Source: CAYSWK01 sp964434735 (lineage in GTDB: Archaea; Micrarchaeota; Micrarchaeia; Anstonellales; Bilamarchaeaceae). Taken from it: DNA of 55,432 bases. The position numbers were made by a program, and so were the translations under genes. Below are positions 33,705 through 42,992 of the stretch, in pieces; position 1 is the first letter of the stretch; every line of letters begins with the position of its first letter. The stretch covers positions 1 to 55,432 of the forward strand of contig CAYSWK010000005.1 in assembly GCA_964434735.1 (NCBI GenBank), given 5' to 3'. The notes under the pieces are model-generated. The model made no database searches, had not been told where the DNA came from, and saw nothing but the letters and a program-made list of their open reading frames with translations.

Positions 33705-34286
33705 TTATTTGAATTCAAAGCTTTTTACAACTTGCCCAAGCTCTTCTTTTTCCTTTTCAGTTGCATCATTTGGTTTTACACTGGTGAATTGGAACACTTT
33801 TGCGTTTTTGCTAATTATGTAATCCGCTTGTTCGCCTTTGAATGCAACGGAGTTGACTTTACGTATTATTTCGATTGCAGGTTGTCCTGCAAACGTCATT
33901 TCTTTTCTTGAAATAAGCGTGTTGGTGCCTTGGGAATTTTCTATTGATTTCATTATTGAATTTTCAAGTTCAGGAATTGATTTCTCACTATATATTGTTG
34001 TCGTAAACCCGATGATTCCTTCCGTTTCCAACGGCACAAGTATGATTTCTGTTGAGGTTTCATATGCATCTTCAACATATTTCCAGGAACTTGGATATCC
34101 TATTGAGAAGAATTCATTTGCATACGTATTGGGTAATTTCATTGTTTCAACCTCTTTATCTTGCGTCGTTGTCATGTTTTGAACAGGTTGTTCTTTCTGT
34201 TCGATTTGCGGTGATTTTTGAGCCGTGCATCCAAAAACAAGGAGAAAAAGACAAAAAAATGTAGTGATTATATGAATATTTTTCAT
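33705..34286 (-). CDS. Lipoprotein with PsbP/DcrB-like domain
   Basis: 193 aa. Signal peptide with lipobox VFGC (Cys20), then a Gln/Lys/Thr linker and a single domain (YANEFFSIGYPSSWKYVEDA, then a strand-rich region, ending ELGQVVKSFEFK). The FSI-YP-W pattern is typical of PsbP/DcrB-like folds. It would sit on the outer membrane face; the role is unknown. It lies 34 bp downstream of the ComEC-like lipoprotein gene, probably in one transcript. Confidence 0.75.
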   Translation of the reverse strand: MKNIHIITTFFCLFLLVFGCTAQKSPQIEQKEQPVQNMTTTQDKEVETMKLPNTYANEFFSIGYPSSWKYVEDAYETSTEIILVPLETEGIIGFTTTIYSEKSIPELENSIMKSIENSQGTNTLISRKEMTFAGQPAIEIIRKVNSVAFKGEQADYIISKNAKVFQFTSVKPNDATEKEKEELGQVVKSFEFK

Positions 34287-34320
34287 GTGGTGATTGAGGA
34301 TGGCACGTATTTAATCCTGA

Positions 34321-35277
34321 CTATTTTTCATACTCTATCGTATAGTCCTTGCCATCACTTGAAACAACGACTGTTTTTTCGTAAGTCATATACGTTGGGA
34401 TTGACTTGAGGTTTATGATATTGATTGTCCCGCTTCTTCCCGAGTCTGTTTTGATCGTATATTTCTTATCGTAGACTCCTCCTGAAATTACTACTGCCTG
34501 GGGATTTACTTCGTCTAAAAATAGTTTAAGCTGCGTGTTTGATTCGCTAAGTCCCGAATCGGGCACTTGCATAATGTCGCACGGGAGGTTTTCTTTTGCA
34601 TAATTGAGAAGGTATCTTTGTCCGCCCGTATTTATTCTTGAAGTGAGAAGTACGCATGTTTCGCCATAATCGACACGTATGACTGGGGCAAAATTGTTTT
34701 GGTCAGGATCAGTCTGCGAGATCACTGTTAGTTTTACGCCGTCATATGTTTTTGTAAGGCCCGGCATCATAGACACTACGGTTCCTGTTGATGATTGTGT
34801 TTTTAGCAATTGTTCATAGGTGGGACTTTGGTATGATTTTGCCTTAGGTCTCCATACTTCACCTATAATATAATTAGCAAGAACTGTTTTGAGTGCCCCG
34901 CTATATTCCTGATTTGAACTTGTCGTAATGACCAAGTCAAATCGGTCTATATCTTTTTTTGAGATAAATCTGTCGAATGCAGTATATGATTCAAAGCTTC
35001 CCGTATCAACTAAAATGTTTTTGTTTTTTGTCTGAATTACTATTGCTTGCGAATTATCATCCACCGTTGCAATGTCCATAAAATAGAGTGTGAGTCCTTT
35101 TGGTTTGGCAATTATTCCAGGTATTTCCTCTTGAGGCTCATCAGGCGTTTCAGTTACCGTGGTTGGTTTTTCCGTTGTTTTTGTAGTCGTGTTTGCCTGC
35201 TTTTGTTCAGGAAAAAGGGGACCTAAGCAACCAAAAAGAAGGAATGCTACAATAAGGACAATTATGATGTTTTTCAC
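34321..35277 (-). CDS. Degenerate ComEC-type beta-lactamase-fold lipoprotein
   Basis: 318 aa. Signal peptide with lipobox LFGC (Cys17) and a Thr/Glu/Pro linker. Residues 60-300 follow the ComEC/Rec2 C-terminal metallo-beta-lactamase pattern: LTLYFMDIATVDDNSQAIVI, NILVDTGS, DRFDLVITTSSNQEYSGAL and CDIMQVPDSGLSES. The zinc motif HxHxDH, normally in the LVLTHPDxDHxGG position, is replaced by TTSSNQEYSG, so the metal site appears lost. It is therefore a probable non-catalytic binding protein outside the cell. It has its own region 41 bp from guaAA. Confidence 0.78.
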   Translation of the reverse strand: MKNIIIVLIVAFLLFGCLGPLFPEQKQANTTTKTTEKPTTVTETPDEPQEEIPGIIAKPKGLTLYFMDIATVDDNSQAIVIQTKNKNILVDTGSFESYTAFDRFISKKDIDRFDLVITTSSNQEYSGALKTVLANYIIGEVWRPKAKSYQSPTYEQLLKTQSSTGTVVSMMPGLTKTYDGVKLTVISQTDPDQNNFAPVIRVDYGETCVLLTSRINTGGQRYLLNYAKENLPCDIMQVPDSGLSESNTQLKLFLDEVNPQAVVISGGVYDKKYTIKTDSGRSGTINIINLKSIPTYMTYEKTVVVSSDGKDYTIEYEK

Positions 35278-35318
35278 AAGCTCACCATACGTGCCAAGTC
35301 AGGGGTATTTTATAAATC

Positions 35319-35900
35319 TTATGTCGACGTAGTGAGGAAATTTTTGAGGATTGTCTCTCCGTGTTCCGTGTGCCATACCTCAGGGTGGAATTGGACAGAA
35401 TATATCTTTTTGGTTTCATGTTCCATCGATTCTATTTTGCAGGTGCTTGAATGGGCAAGAACCTTGAATTCCTTAGGTGCTTTTTTTGCCTCGTCAAAAT
35501 GAGAAACCCATGCCTTGAACTTTTTTGGCACGTTCTTGAAAAGTGTGCCTTCTTTGTCGACAGATATCTCAGAAATGCCGTATTCTGCCGCTGCACCTTT
35601 TGCAACCGTGCCTCCGAATACATGCGTAATGAGTTGATGCCCAAAGCAAATGCCAAGAAGCGGCTGGGTGAGTGTTCCTTCCTTATATTCCTTTACGATT
35701 TCCTCAGCCAAACCGTTGCTTTTTGCATATACTGAAGACGGCCCTCCTGAAAGTATGATTTTTTCGGCAGATTTTATCTGTTCCTTTACTTTCTCGTACG
35801 GCTCGCTGTTTTGGATGATTTCGGCCTCAAAATCCATATCCCTGCAGTTGCGTTTGATAAGATGCGTATACTGTGAGCCTATGTCAATGATGAGTATCAT
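35319..35900 (-). CDS. guaAA: GMP synthase glutaminase subunit (split archaeal type)
   Basis: 193 aa from ATG 35900 (MILIIDIGSQYTHLI), set by a TATA element 26 bp upstream. Triad: Cys in GICFGHQL, and His and Glu in QFHPEVWHTEHG. It supplies ammonia to the separate ATP-pyrophosphatase subunit that converts XMP to GMP; that partner is not in the window. Split GuaA is an archaeal trait. Confidence 0.94.
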   Translation of the reverse strand: MILIIDIGSQYTHLIKRNCRDMDFEAEIIQNSEPYEKVKEQIKSAEKIILSGGPSSVYAKSNGLAEEIVKEYKEGTLTQPLLGICFGHQLITHVFGGTVAKGAAAEYGISEISVDKEGTLFKNVPKKFKAWVSHFDEAKKAPKEFKVLAHSSTCKIESMEHETKKIYSVQFHPEVWHTEHGETILKNFLTTST

Positions 35901-35917
35901 AATTATGATAAACATCG

Positions 35918-35933
35918 GTATATTTTTATTATG
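35918..35933. promoter_or_regulatory. Shared A/T promoter element between guaAA and 35960
   Basis: GTATATTTTTATTATG lies between divergent starts 59 bp apart. Minus-strand reading is centred 26 bp from guaAA; plus-strand reading is about 30 bp from the ATG at 35960. Confidence 0.5.
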
Positions 35934-35959
35934 CACGCGACCCTGTACTCTTGATAGTT

Positions 35960-36304
35960 ATGGCAAACGCACACGCTGAAATCCAAGCCGCTTTTATCGC
36001 AGGGGATTTTCAAAAGATCGCAAGCATCGCAAAGTATTCAACTTCAAAGGTAAGAAAGCGCGCAAAAGGAGCACTCGAAGCCGCAGTTCGTGAAATTGAC
36101 CGTACCATAAAGGGCAAGTCTCCAGGGAGCACAGTTACTTACCGAAGCAAACCTCGGGTTGTTTCTGAGCTTCTCCAGTCTCGCGTTTCGCTTATGAATC
36201 TCATTTCACAGGTGCCGTATGATCCTACACCTAACAGTGCAGCAATTAAGGCACGAAAAGACCAGATACTTAAAAAACTCGTGCAGGGTGAGCCTAAAGT
36301 CTAA
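35960..36304 (+). CDS. Small helical basic hypothetical protein
   Basis: 114 aa, Lys/Arg/Ala-rich and predicted mostly helical (MANAHAEIQAAFIAGDF, VRKRAKGALEAAVREIDRTI). A DNA- or RNA-binding role would suit the charge, but there is no recognised domain. The start is ATG 35960; an upstream in-frame codon would extend into the promoter. Confidence 0.65.
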   Translation: MANAHAEIQAAFIAGDFQKIASIAKYSTSKVRKRAKGALEAAVREIDRTIKGKSPGSTVTYRSKPRVVSELLQSRVSLMNLISQVPYDPTPNSAAIKARKDQILKKLVQGEPKV

Positions 36305-36386
36305 TTGCAACACATAAAACTACAAAAACCAACATTTAAAAAGGGGATTTGTTATAGTATCTATTAACTGACAGAGAGTGGATACT

Positions 36387-37181
36387 ATGCTAGATACTAC
36401 AAATTACCGTCCATCAGACTTAAACATATATTCGGCACTTGTGGGCAGATACGTGCGAATGCATGATCTTAATGGATTAGCATACTTATTAGATATTGCC
36501 GCAACTCCTCAGGCAACGGGTAAAAACATTGAGCAGATTGAAACGATAAAATCAAAAGCAGCATTTTCTGTTTTGCATCTTCTTAATCGTATTGATGATT
36601 TATCTGAACAATTACGTGGTGCGTATTTTGATCGTACTAGCCTTTCTAATTTTAAATTAACCCGTGCACTTTCCCATGCCCCCGCGGGTCTTGCATTTGT
36701 TTTGGATGTTGTACATAATTCGATGAATTTATTTACGGTTCCTGACGATGACGTAGGTGTTACATTTAAATCAGGCAGAGAGATTTTTTTCAATAAGCCT
36801 CAGTTAACTGCACTACAACTAAAAGTGAGGGCTCTTCTTGCACAGATGGATTCACAATTCCAAGTAGCCCCTCCCGTAGTTGTTTTGGAAGTTTCAACTG
36901 TTCCAGCGCCTTCTCCAAGAGTAGCTTCTTCTTCAAGAAACGTACAAACTATTTTTCATGATGATGATCGACGCCCAACTTTGGTTGAAAAAGGGCGCTC
37001 AGGACTTCAGCGTCCTGAACCCGGTTCAAGGATTGCGAGTCCTGCAGTTGAAGGACCGCGTGGAGTCGCGCACACAGAGGATCTTCCAAAAGGAACCCAA
37101 CTTCCCCAAGGTTCTAGACGTGGGTTTACGGATTTAGGAAGTATTCGTGCTCAAACAGGATTAAAACGCATGCGCTGGTAA
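36387..37181 (+). CDS. Orphan hypothetical protein with disordered C-terminus
   Basis: 264 aa from ATG 36387 (an in-frame GTG three codons upstream is possible). Residues 1-160 look folded and helical (NIYSALVGRYVRMHDLNGLA). The last about 100 are low-complexity, rich in Pro, Ser, Arg and Gly (VPAPSPRVASSSRNV, LPKGTQLPQGSRRGF). The architecture, ordered head with charged tail, resembles orphan 12448. No function is suggested. Confidence 0.6.
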   Translation: MLDTTNYRPSDLNIYSALVGRYVRMHDLNGLAYLLDIAATPQATGKNIEQIETIKSKAAFSVLHLLNRIDDLSEQLRGAYFDRTSLSNFKLTRALSHAPAGLAFVLDVVHNSMNLFTVPDDDVGVTFKSGREIFFNKPQLTALQLKVRALLAQMDSQFQVAPPVVVLEVSTVPAPSPRVASSSRNVQTIFHDDDRRPTLVEKGRSGLQRPEPGSRIASPAVEGPRGVAHTEDLPKGTQLPQGSRRGFTDLGSIRAQTGLKRMRW

Positions 37182-37197
37182 TTTTTTTATTTTTTAA
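37179..37197 (+). terminator. T-rich terminator tract
   Basis: The stop is followed by TTTTTTTATTTTTTAA. Confidence 0.4.
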
Positions 37198-37293
37198 TAG
37201 GTACGTCACTTCGTCAATTAACATATTTTTTTGCTTTTTGATACGCTCTTTTTTAAACATTCATTTATTCGTTTATTCTAAACAGGTGCATAT

Positions 37294-40200
37294 ATGAGAG
37301 GGAACTTATTCGTAACGACAGTATTATTATTGCTTCTTTTGTCAGGCATTTCATTTGCCCGTCCGTTTCCTATTGTAACAAACGATACTGTCGCACCTTT
37401 TGCCGACCAACCGGAGTTTTCAAGCATGAGCGATGCACAAATTCAGTTTTTTGCACAAAATTTTTATGGTACACAAAAATTATACGCAAACCAGATTTCC
37501 CAGCTTCGTGCGTATAATCCGAATTTTCTTATGCTTCATTATCGTTTGGGCCAGTCTGCAGGTTCTGCACCAGGCATTGCGCATGATGCGGATTCCGACG
37601 GTTCAGTAAACGGCAACGTATATTCTAGTGAAGAATGGACAAGCTATACACAAAACCAAGACTGGTACATTCTTGGCAGTGACGGACAACGACTTTACCA
37701 AACTCAATGGAATTGGTATCCGTTTGATCTTGGAAGAAGTCAAGTCGTTCGAAACCAGGTTGCTGATTACTGGGTAAGGCGTGCAACTGAAGAAGCGCGC
37801 GCAACAGGCAGTGACGGTATTTTTGCAGATTCTTCAGGCCAATTGTTTGGCCCGTGGCAGAATACAAACGCGCTTCCAAATTACGTTCCGGGTTCTCCAA
37901 CATTTACGGTTGCAAACGGCCAGAATTGGCTTTCAAATGCGTATGTTCCTTATTCTCTTCGCGTGTGGCAGGGCATGCAGGCACAAAATCTTTCCTATCT
38001 TCCAAACGTAGGCCAATTAATTACTAGTTGGGATTCGATTAACAATTATCTTAATTCTGACGGTGCGATGGTTGAAGGTTTTGCAGGATTTGGTTCAAGC
38101 ATTGCCGACGTAAACGATTGGCGCCTTGAAATGAATAATGTACTTACGTTGTCCCGGAACAACAAAATCGTAATCGCACAGACGTCTCTTGATGCTCAAA
38201 ATGACCTTACTCGAAGAAGTTTTATTGCAGGGAGTTATCTTCTTTCAAAAGGCCCAAAGAGCTACCTTTTCATGTATTCGGGCTCAACATTGGAGTGGTA
38301 TCCTGAATATGACCTTGATTTGGGCGCATATGTAGATATGCCTGCAAACGTAGATTCATTAGTATGGAACGGAGTTTATCGAAGAAATTTTGAAAAAGGA
38401 ATGGTGCTTGTTAATCCAAGCGGTTCAAATATGGTCGTAAATTTAGGTACCACCTATAATCTTGCCCAATTTCAAGGCGGAGGAGCCATTCCCGTAGACG
38501 GTTCACGTGCAGGTTCGATTACCTATCAATCGGTAAATCAAGTAACTATTCCTGCTCAAGGCGCAGTGTTTCTTTTGAATATTCAAGGTGCACCAATTGA
38601 CGCGGACCAGGACGGTTATACTTTTGCAGTTGATTGTAATGATAATAATGCACAAGTAAATCCGGGTCGAAACGAGGTTCCAGGGAATGGGGTTGACGAT
38701 GATTGCAACGTAAACACTCCCGATTCAATCCTTTCTCCTACAAACCAGACCGGCTTAATTGCAACAATTGGTTCGGATTCATCCATATATTATAATGAAC
38801 GTGATGCCGCAGTTACAGGTGCAACCCATTTCATCATTAATCCTGTTGTCGGGAATGGCTTGGGAACCCAACTTGCTGACAACCAAGGATTGTACATATA
38901 CACTCCTCGCGTAATGGGTCGTTTTTATTATCGTGTTGTCGCATCAAATGGGCAGGCAGTTGCAAATGTTGCAGCGTTCCATCGGTCAGGACAAACGTTC
39001 CTTACCTGGACGGAAAATGGCGCAGCATCATATGCTATTTATCGTGAATCTAATCAGCAGGCAGGAAGTGTCGCAGTTGATGAAACAAATGATCCAATAC
39101 AGCCTGTTCTTGTTTGGCAAGACAATGGTGCGCGAGTTTATACTCTTTTCTTACCTCAGGACTCTTGGAACCGTGAACTTTTCCGAGGCCAAGGGCTTAA
39201 TTTCTTCGTTGGCGTTCCTCAAGGGTATAATTATGCTTCCCCTTCAAGACTTCCAGTTGTAATTCACCAGGAAGGTCGCAGTTCACGATATACGAACAAC
39301 AATGCGCGTGTTGGAACAGGTGGCAGTCCTTATGATATTACTGCAGTGTATGTGCGTCTTGATGATCCTGACCTTCCAACCTATTCGCAAGGATGGTATT
39401 TTGGGCATTATTGCAATCCTCAAAATCCTCAAGAAGGCGTTTGCAATTATTTAGAAAATGCGTACATTGAATTTATTCTTGCATTGCAACGAAATGCCCA
39501 GTATAACATCGACCAGGATCGTATCTATGACTATGGTCACTCAATGGGTGGAACGGCAGCACTTCGATTTGGTATGCGTTACCCGGATATTTTTGCAGGA
39601 ATTTATGCCTCTGAACCTGTAACAAACTTTGATACGGTCGCAGATCTTGGCGGTACAAACTGGGAAGCAGATGTTGCAGATTCAAGAGGAACTTCTGCAC
39701 AAAACCTTCCGTTTCATCCGGTAGGCGTTTCAAGAAATTACTTGTTGAATTTAGACGGTCAAGGCGTTTGGACTGTTGAAAACATGATCGATTCTGTTTG
39801 CCGTAATCAAGGAAAAAATACAGCACTTATCACTCTTGCCCATGGAACTGCAGATGACAGTGTTGATACCGATACGCAAGGGTATTCCTTTTATCAAGCA
39901 GCTAATCGTTGTCATTTAGGTTTTCAGGCCCAAATTACAAGTGGAGGTCATAGTTGGCAAGGCTTTGCCGGCATGGGCCAGATGCTTGACATTTTTGGGA
40001 ATCATCAATTCAGAAAAGCAAGTTTCCCTGCATTTTCAAATGCTCAAAATTCGAAAGATCCTTCAACAACCGGAACAGGCTCATTTAACCAAGACCTTGT
40101 TTGGGCTTTACGACAAGACACTGCGACCGTGTGGGAATCGGAAATTCGTTCAACTACTACGGATCAGCAGGTAGACGTTACTCCAAGAAGATCACGCCTT

Positions 40201-42984
40201 GTGGTTTTACCCAATCAACAATTTTTCTGGGAACGAAGGAATACTCAAGGCACCGTACTTGCATCCGGTTCAGTGCAGGCAGACCCCTATGGAGTAGTTA
40301 CTGTCCCCCGATTCCTTGCAACTACCTCAGGGAGTGTTCTTGTGCTTACTGCTGGCCAGGTGGCGCCAGATATAACTCCGCCTGTCATTTCAGTTCCAAC
40401 GACGACTCCAGGAACAACAACTGCGCAAGTAGTATTCACTACTAATGAACTTTCAACGGTGCGTTTGGACTATGGGACCACACGTTCCTATGGACAGGTT
40501 ATGAATCTTCCTTCAAATACGCAGTTTAGTGTTAATCTTGTTTCACTTGCCCCTTCAACAACCTATTATTATCAGGTTACGGCAACGGATTCTGCAGGTA
40601 ATTCGCAAACGTTGAATGGCCAATTTACTACGTCTGCATTAGTTGTTGATGCGGATGGGGATGGATATAACTCAAATGCGGATTGCAACGATGCAAACGC
40701 GCAGGTAAATCCGGGCCATGCTGAAGTTCTTGGAAATGGCATTGATGATGATTGTAACTCAAGCACTCCTGATCAAGTTGTAAACGGATCTTTGCAAACC
40801 GTAACACTCGTATCTAGTGCAGATTCATACCTGTATCCATCATATTCAAATACGGGCAGACAAACAAACCTTAAGATGTATCAGGAAGGAAACACAGCAA
40901 GCCAAACACGCCTTCTTGTACGATTTAATATTTCCTTGATTCCAGCAGATGCAGTTATTACCAACGCGCAACTTAAATTGTATCATGTGGGGTCTTCCTT
41001 TGACACGGCAGCAAGAAACGTTGCCGTTTGTGCACTTTCCCAAAATTGGGTTGAAGGAACGGGTACGCATGAATTTGACGCAGGAGCAACGGGCGTTACG
41101 TGGACCTCAACGGGAACGGGTGTAAACTGGAATATAGCAGGCGGATCTTGCGGTGCAGATTTTGCAAGCGCCCCCGTACCTTACCGGGCAACGAGCATCT
41201 ACGATCCAGTACGCTTTGTCGTATTTGATGTGACCTCACAGGCGCGTAGTTCAAACGGATACCTGGTTCATTCAATAAGCGGCAACTGGAGGCAGGATGA
41301 TTTTGCTCCTCGTGAAGCTGCGGATCCAAATGTTCGACCTCAATTAGTTGTTACTTACTCCCTCCCCGTTCTTGACGTAGACGGGGATGGTTATGATGCG
41401 AACACAGATTGTAATGACCATAATACCCAAATCAACCCCAGCATGGCAGAAGTTTTGTACGACGGCATTGACAACGACTGTAACCCCAATACCTTGGATT
41501 ACGTAGACGTTGACCAAGACAGCTTTCGTTCCAATGTTGATTGTGACGACACTAATCCTCGCGTTAATCCTGGGGCTTTGGAAATTCTTTATGATCAAAT
41601 AGATAATGATTGCAATGTAAACACGCCAGACACCGTTGATGCGGATCAAGACACTTTCAACAGCAATGTTGACTGCAATGATACTAATACCCAAATCAAC
41701 CCCGGCATGGCAGAAGTTTTGTATGATGGAGTTGACAACGATTGCAATGTGCAGACTTTGGATTTCCAAGGATACTCTCATTTCTTCACAATTGAGGAAA
41801 TTCAAAATTATACATCTACAAATCTTGGGGATTCCCATATGTTTGACGTTAAAAATGAGTTTTCCTATTTTTCATTCCTCCCTCCCCAGGAAGGAGACTA
41901 TGAGTTTATTGTAACTCTTAAGAAAGAAGGAAATCCCTATTGGTTCCAGGTGAATGTTCGAAATGTGCTTGAGGGTCGCGTCACACACGATTTGGGAAAC
42001 ATATCTGATAATTCCTATTTCCAATACTCTACGCAGTTTCATATCCATCCCGTTTTGACGCAGGTTCGTTTGTATGGGGGAGCACGGGGAGGCTCAAAGC
42101 AGTATCTTCAATCTGTTGAGATTAGGCAAATCCCCCCTCGCATTGACGTAGATCAGGACGGATTTGTACGTGCTGTTGATTGTGATGATACTAATGCCCA
42201 AATCAACCCCGGCATGGCAGAAGTTTTGTACGATGGTGTTGATAACGATTGTAATGCCAACACCCCAGATATGGTTGATGCCGATGCAGATGGGTTTAAT
42301 TCAAACGTTGATTGTAATGATGCTGACGCACGCGTCAATCCGGGAGCCCAGGAAGTTCTTGGAAACGGAATTGATGATGATTGTACGTCTTTGACACCCG
42401 ATGTTTTGCAGACCTATAATCTGACACTGTATGCTGTTGAGGACGCATACGTATTCCCTTCGTACGGTAATACGGGAAAACAGGATATTCTCAAGATGTA
42501 TCGCGAGGCCGATGTAGCATCCTCAACTCATCTTATTGTCAAGTTTGATACGTCAAGTATCCCACAAGGTGCACGTGTTGTACGTGCGCGTCTTGAATTG
42601 TATCCTCTTGTTTCTCAATTTGATTCTGCCGTACGGGAGGCAAGTGTTTGTGCACTTTCCCAAAATTGGGTTGAAGGAACGGGTACGCATGAATTTGACG
42701 CAGGAGCAACGGGCGTTACGTGGACCTCAACGGGAACGGGTACAAATTGGAATACAGCAGGTGGATCTTGCGGACCGGTTATTTCGAGTGCTTTGGTTTC
42801 GTATGTTGCACAAGCCTCTTTTGACGAATCACGGTTTGTCGGTTTTGATGTTACGTCTCAGGCACGTTCATCCTATGGATTTATGATTTTACCCACAAGT
42901 GGCAATTGGAGACAGGATAATTTTGCCCCGCGGGAAACGCCGGATGCGCGTATGAGACCAAGACTCATTATCGAATACCAATAA
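37294..42984 (+). CDS. Giant secreted multidomain hydrolase with MopE-type repeats
   Basis: 1896 aa. A signal peptide (1-22, LLLLLLSGISFA) starts the protein. Residues about 25-430 resemble a hypothetical glycosyl-hydrolase TIM barrel (GHL15-like: YNPNFLMLHYRLGQ, DGIFADSSGQL). Residues about 620-905 are an alpha/beta-hydrolase esterase with S750 in GHSMGG, H850-G-T-A-D-D and H886 in GGHSW; S750, D854/D855 and H886 form the likely triad. An FN3 domain spans about 1028-1115. Two DNRLRE (CBM96-like) modules lie at about 1163-1355 and 1708-1896. Seven MopE-type repeats (DxDxDGY..DCND..NPG.E..NGIDDDCN) begin near 436, 1119, 1361, 1405, 1449, 1618 and 1662 and probably bind metal. It probably degrades a polysaccharide or ester-linked polymer outside the cell. 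CAGGTG precedes the ATG. Confidence 0.85.
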   Translation: MRGNLFVTTVLLLLLLSGISFARPFPIVTNDTVAPFADQPEFSSMSDAQIQFFAQNFYGTQKLYANQISQLRAYNPNFLMLHYRLGQSAGSAPGIAHDADSDGSVNGNVYSSEEWTSYTQNQDWYILGSDGQRLYQTQWNWYPFDLGRSQVVRNQVADYWVRRATEEARATGSDGIFADSSGQLFGPWQNTNALPNYVPGSPTFTVANGQNWLSNAYVPYSLRVWQGMQAQNLSYLPNVGQLITSWDSINNYLNSDGAMVEGFAGFGSSIADVNDWRLEMNNVLTLSRNNKIVIAQTSLDAQNDLTRRSFIAGSYLLSKGPKSYLFMYSGSTLEWYPEYDLDLGAYVDMPANVDSLVWNGVYRRNFEKGMVLVNPSGSNMVVNLGTTYNLAQFQGGGAIPVDGSRAGSITYQSVNQVTIPAQGAVFLLNIQGAPIDADQDGYTFAVDCNDNNAQVNPGRNEVPGNGVDDDCNVNTPDSILSPTNQTGLIATIGSDSSIYYNERDAAVTGATHFIINPVVGNGLGTQLADNQGLYIYTPRVMGRFYYRVVASNGQAVANVAAFHRSGQTFLTWTENGAASYAIYRESNQQAGSVAVDETNDPIQPVLVWQDNGARVYTLFLPQDSWNRELFRGQGLNFFVGVPQGYNYASPSRLPVVIHQEGRSSRYTNNNARVGTGGSPYDITAVYVRLDDPDLPTYSQGWYFGHYCNPQNPQEGVCNYLENAYIEFILALQRNAQYNIDQDRIYDYGHSMGGTAALRFGMRYPDIFAGIYASEPVTNFDTVADLGGTNWEADVADSRGTSAQNLPFHPVGVSRNYLLNLDGQGVWTVENMIDSVCRNQGKNTALITLAHGTADDSVDTDTQGYSFYQAANRCHLGFQAQITSGGHSWQGFAGMGQMLDIFGNHQFRKASFPAFSNAQNSKDPSTTGTGSFNQDLVWALRQDTATVWESEIRSTTTDQQVDVTPRRSRLVVLPNQQFFWERRNTQGTVLASGSVQADPYGVVTVPRFLATTSGSVLVLTAGQVAPDITPPVISVPTTTPGTTTAQVVFTTNELSTVRLDYGTTRSYGQVMNLPSNTQFSVNLVSLAPSTTYYYQVTATDSAGNSQTLNGQFTTSALVVDADGDGYNSNADCNDANAQVNPGHAEVLGNGIDDDCNSSTPDQVVNGSLQTVTLVSSADSYLYPSYSNTGRQTNLKMYQEGNTASQTRLLVRFNISLIPADAVITNAQLKLYHVGSSFDTAARNVAVCALSQNWVEGTGTHEFDAGATGVTWTSTGTGVNWNIAGGSCGADFASAPVPYRATSIYDPVRFVVFDVTSQARSSNGYLVHSISGNWRQDDFAPREAADPNVRPQLVVTYSLPVLDVDGDGYDANTDCNDHNTQINPSMAEVLYDGIDNDCNPNTLDYVDVDQDSFRSNVDCDDTNPRVNPGALEILYDQIDNDCNVNTPDTVDADQDTFNSNVDCNDTNTQINPGMAEVLYDGVDNDCNVQTLDFQGYSHFFTIEEIQNYTSTNLGDSHMFDVKNEFSYFSFLPPQEGDYEFIVTLKKEGNPYWFQVNVRNVLEGRVTHDLGNISDNSYFQYSTQFHIHPVLTQVRLYGGARGGSKQYLQSVEIRQIPPRIDVDQDGFVRAVDCDDTNAQINPGMAEVLYDGVDNDCNANTPDMVDADADGFNSNVDCNDADARVNPGAQEVLGNGIDDDCTSLTPDVLQTYNLTLYAVEDAYVFPSYGNTGKQDILKMYREADVASSTHLIVKFDTSSIPQGARVVRARLELYPLVSQFDSAVREASVCALSQNWVEGTGTHEFDAGATGVTWTSTGTGTNWNTAGGSCGPVISSALVSYVAQASFDESRFVGFDVTSQARSSYGFMILPTSGNWRQDNFAPRETPDARMRPRLIIEYQ
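41026..41121 (+). repeat. 96-bp perfect repeat, copy 1 (DNRLRE module 1)
   Basis: Identical base for base to 42646-42741, exactly 1620 bp (540 codons) downstream, while flanking DNA of the two modules has diverged clearly. Confidence 0.9.
41374..41770 (+). repeat. Three adjacent MopE-type repeats
   Basis: Repeats 3-5 have a 132-bp period (44 codons). A 34-bp block starting CCCAAATCAACCCC at 41426, 41690 and again 42197 is almost identical, so recent repeat expansion is likely. Confidence 0.8.
42646..42741 (+). repeat. 96-bp perfect repeat, copy 2 (DNRLRE module 2)
   Basis: Partner of 41026-41121; encodes the CALSQNWVEGTGTHEFD-to-TGTG stretch in both modules. Confidence 0.9.
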
Positions 42985-42992
42985 TCTCTTTT

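Noticed and set aside
38599..42400. MopE-type repeats as EF-hand or dockerin domains
   Set aside because: The Asp spacing resembles calcium loops, but the DCND..NPG.E..NGIDDDCN signature is that of MopE-type repeats, not a dockerin pair.
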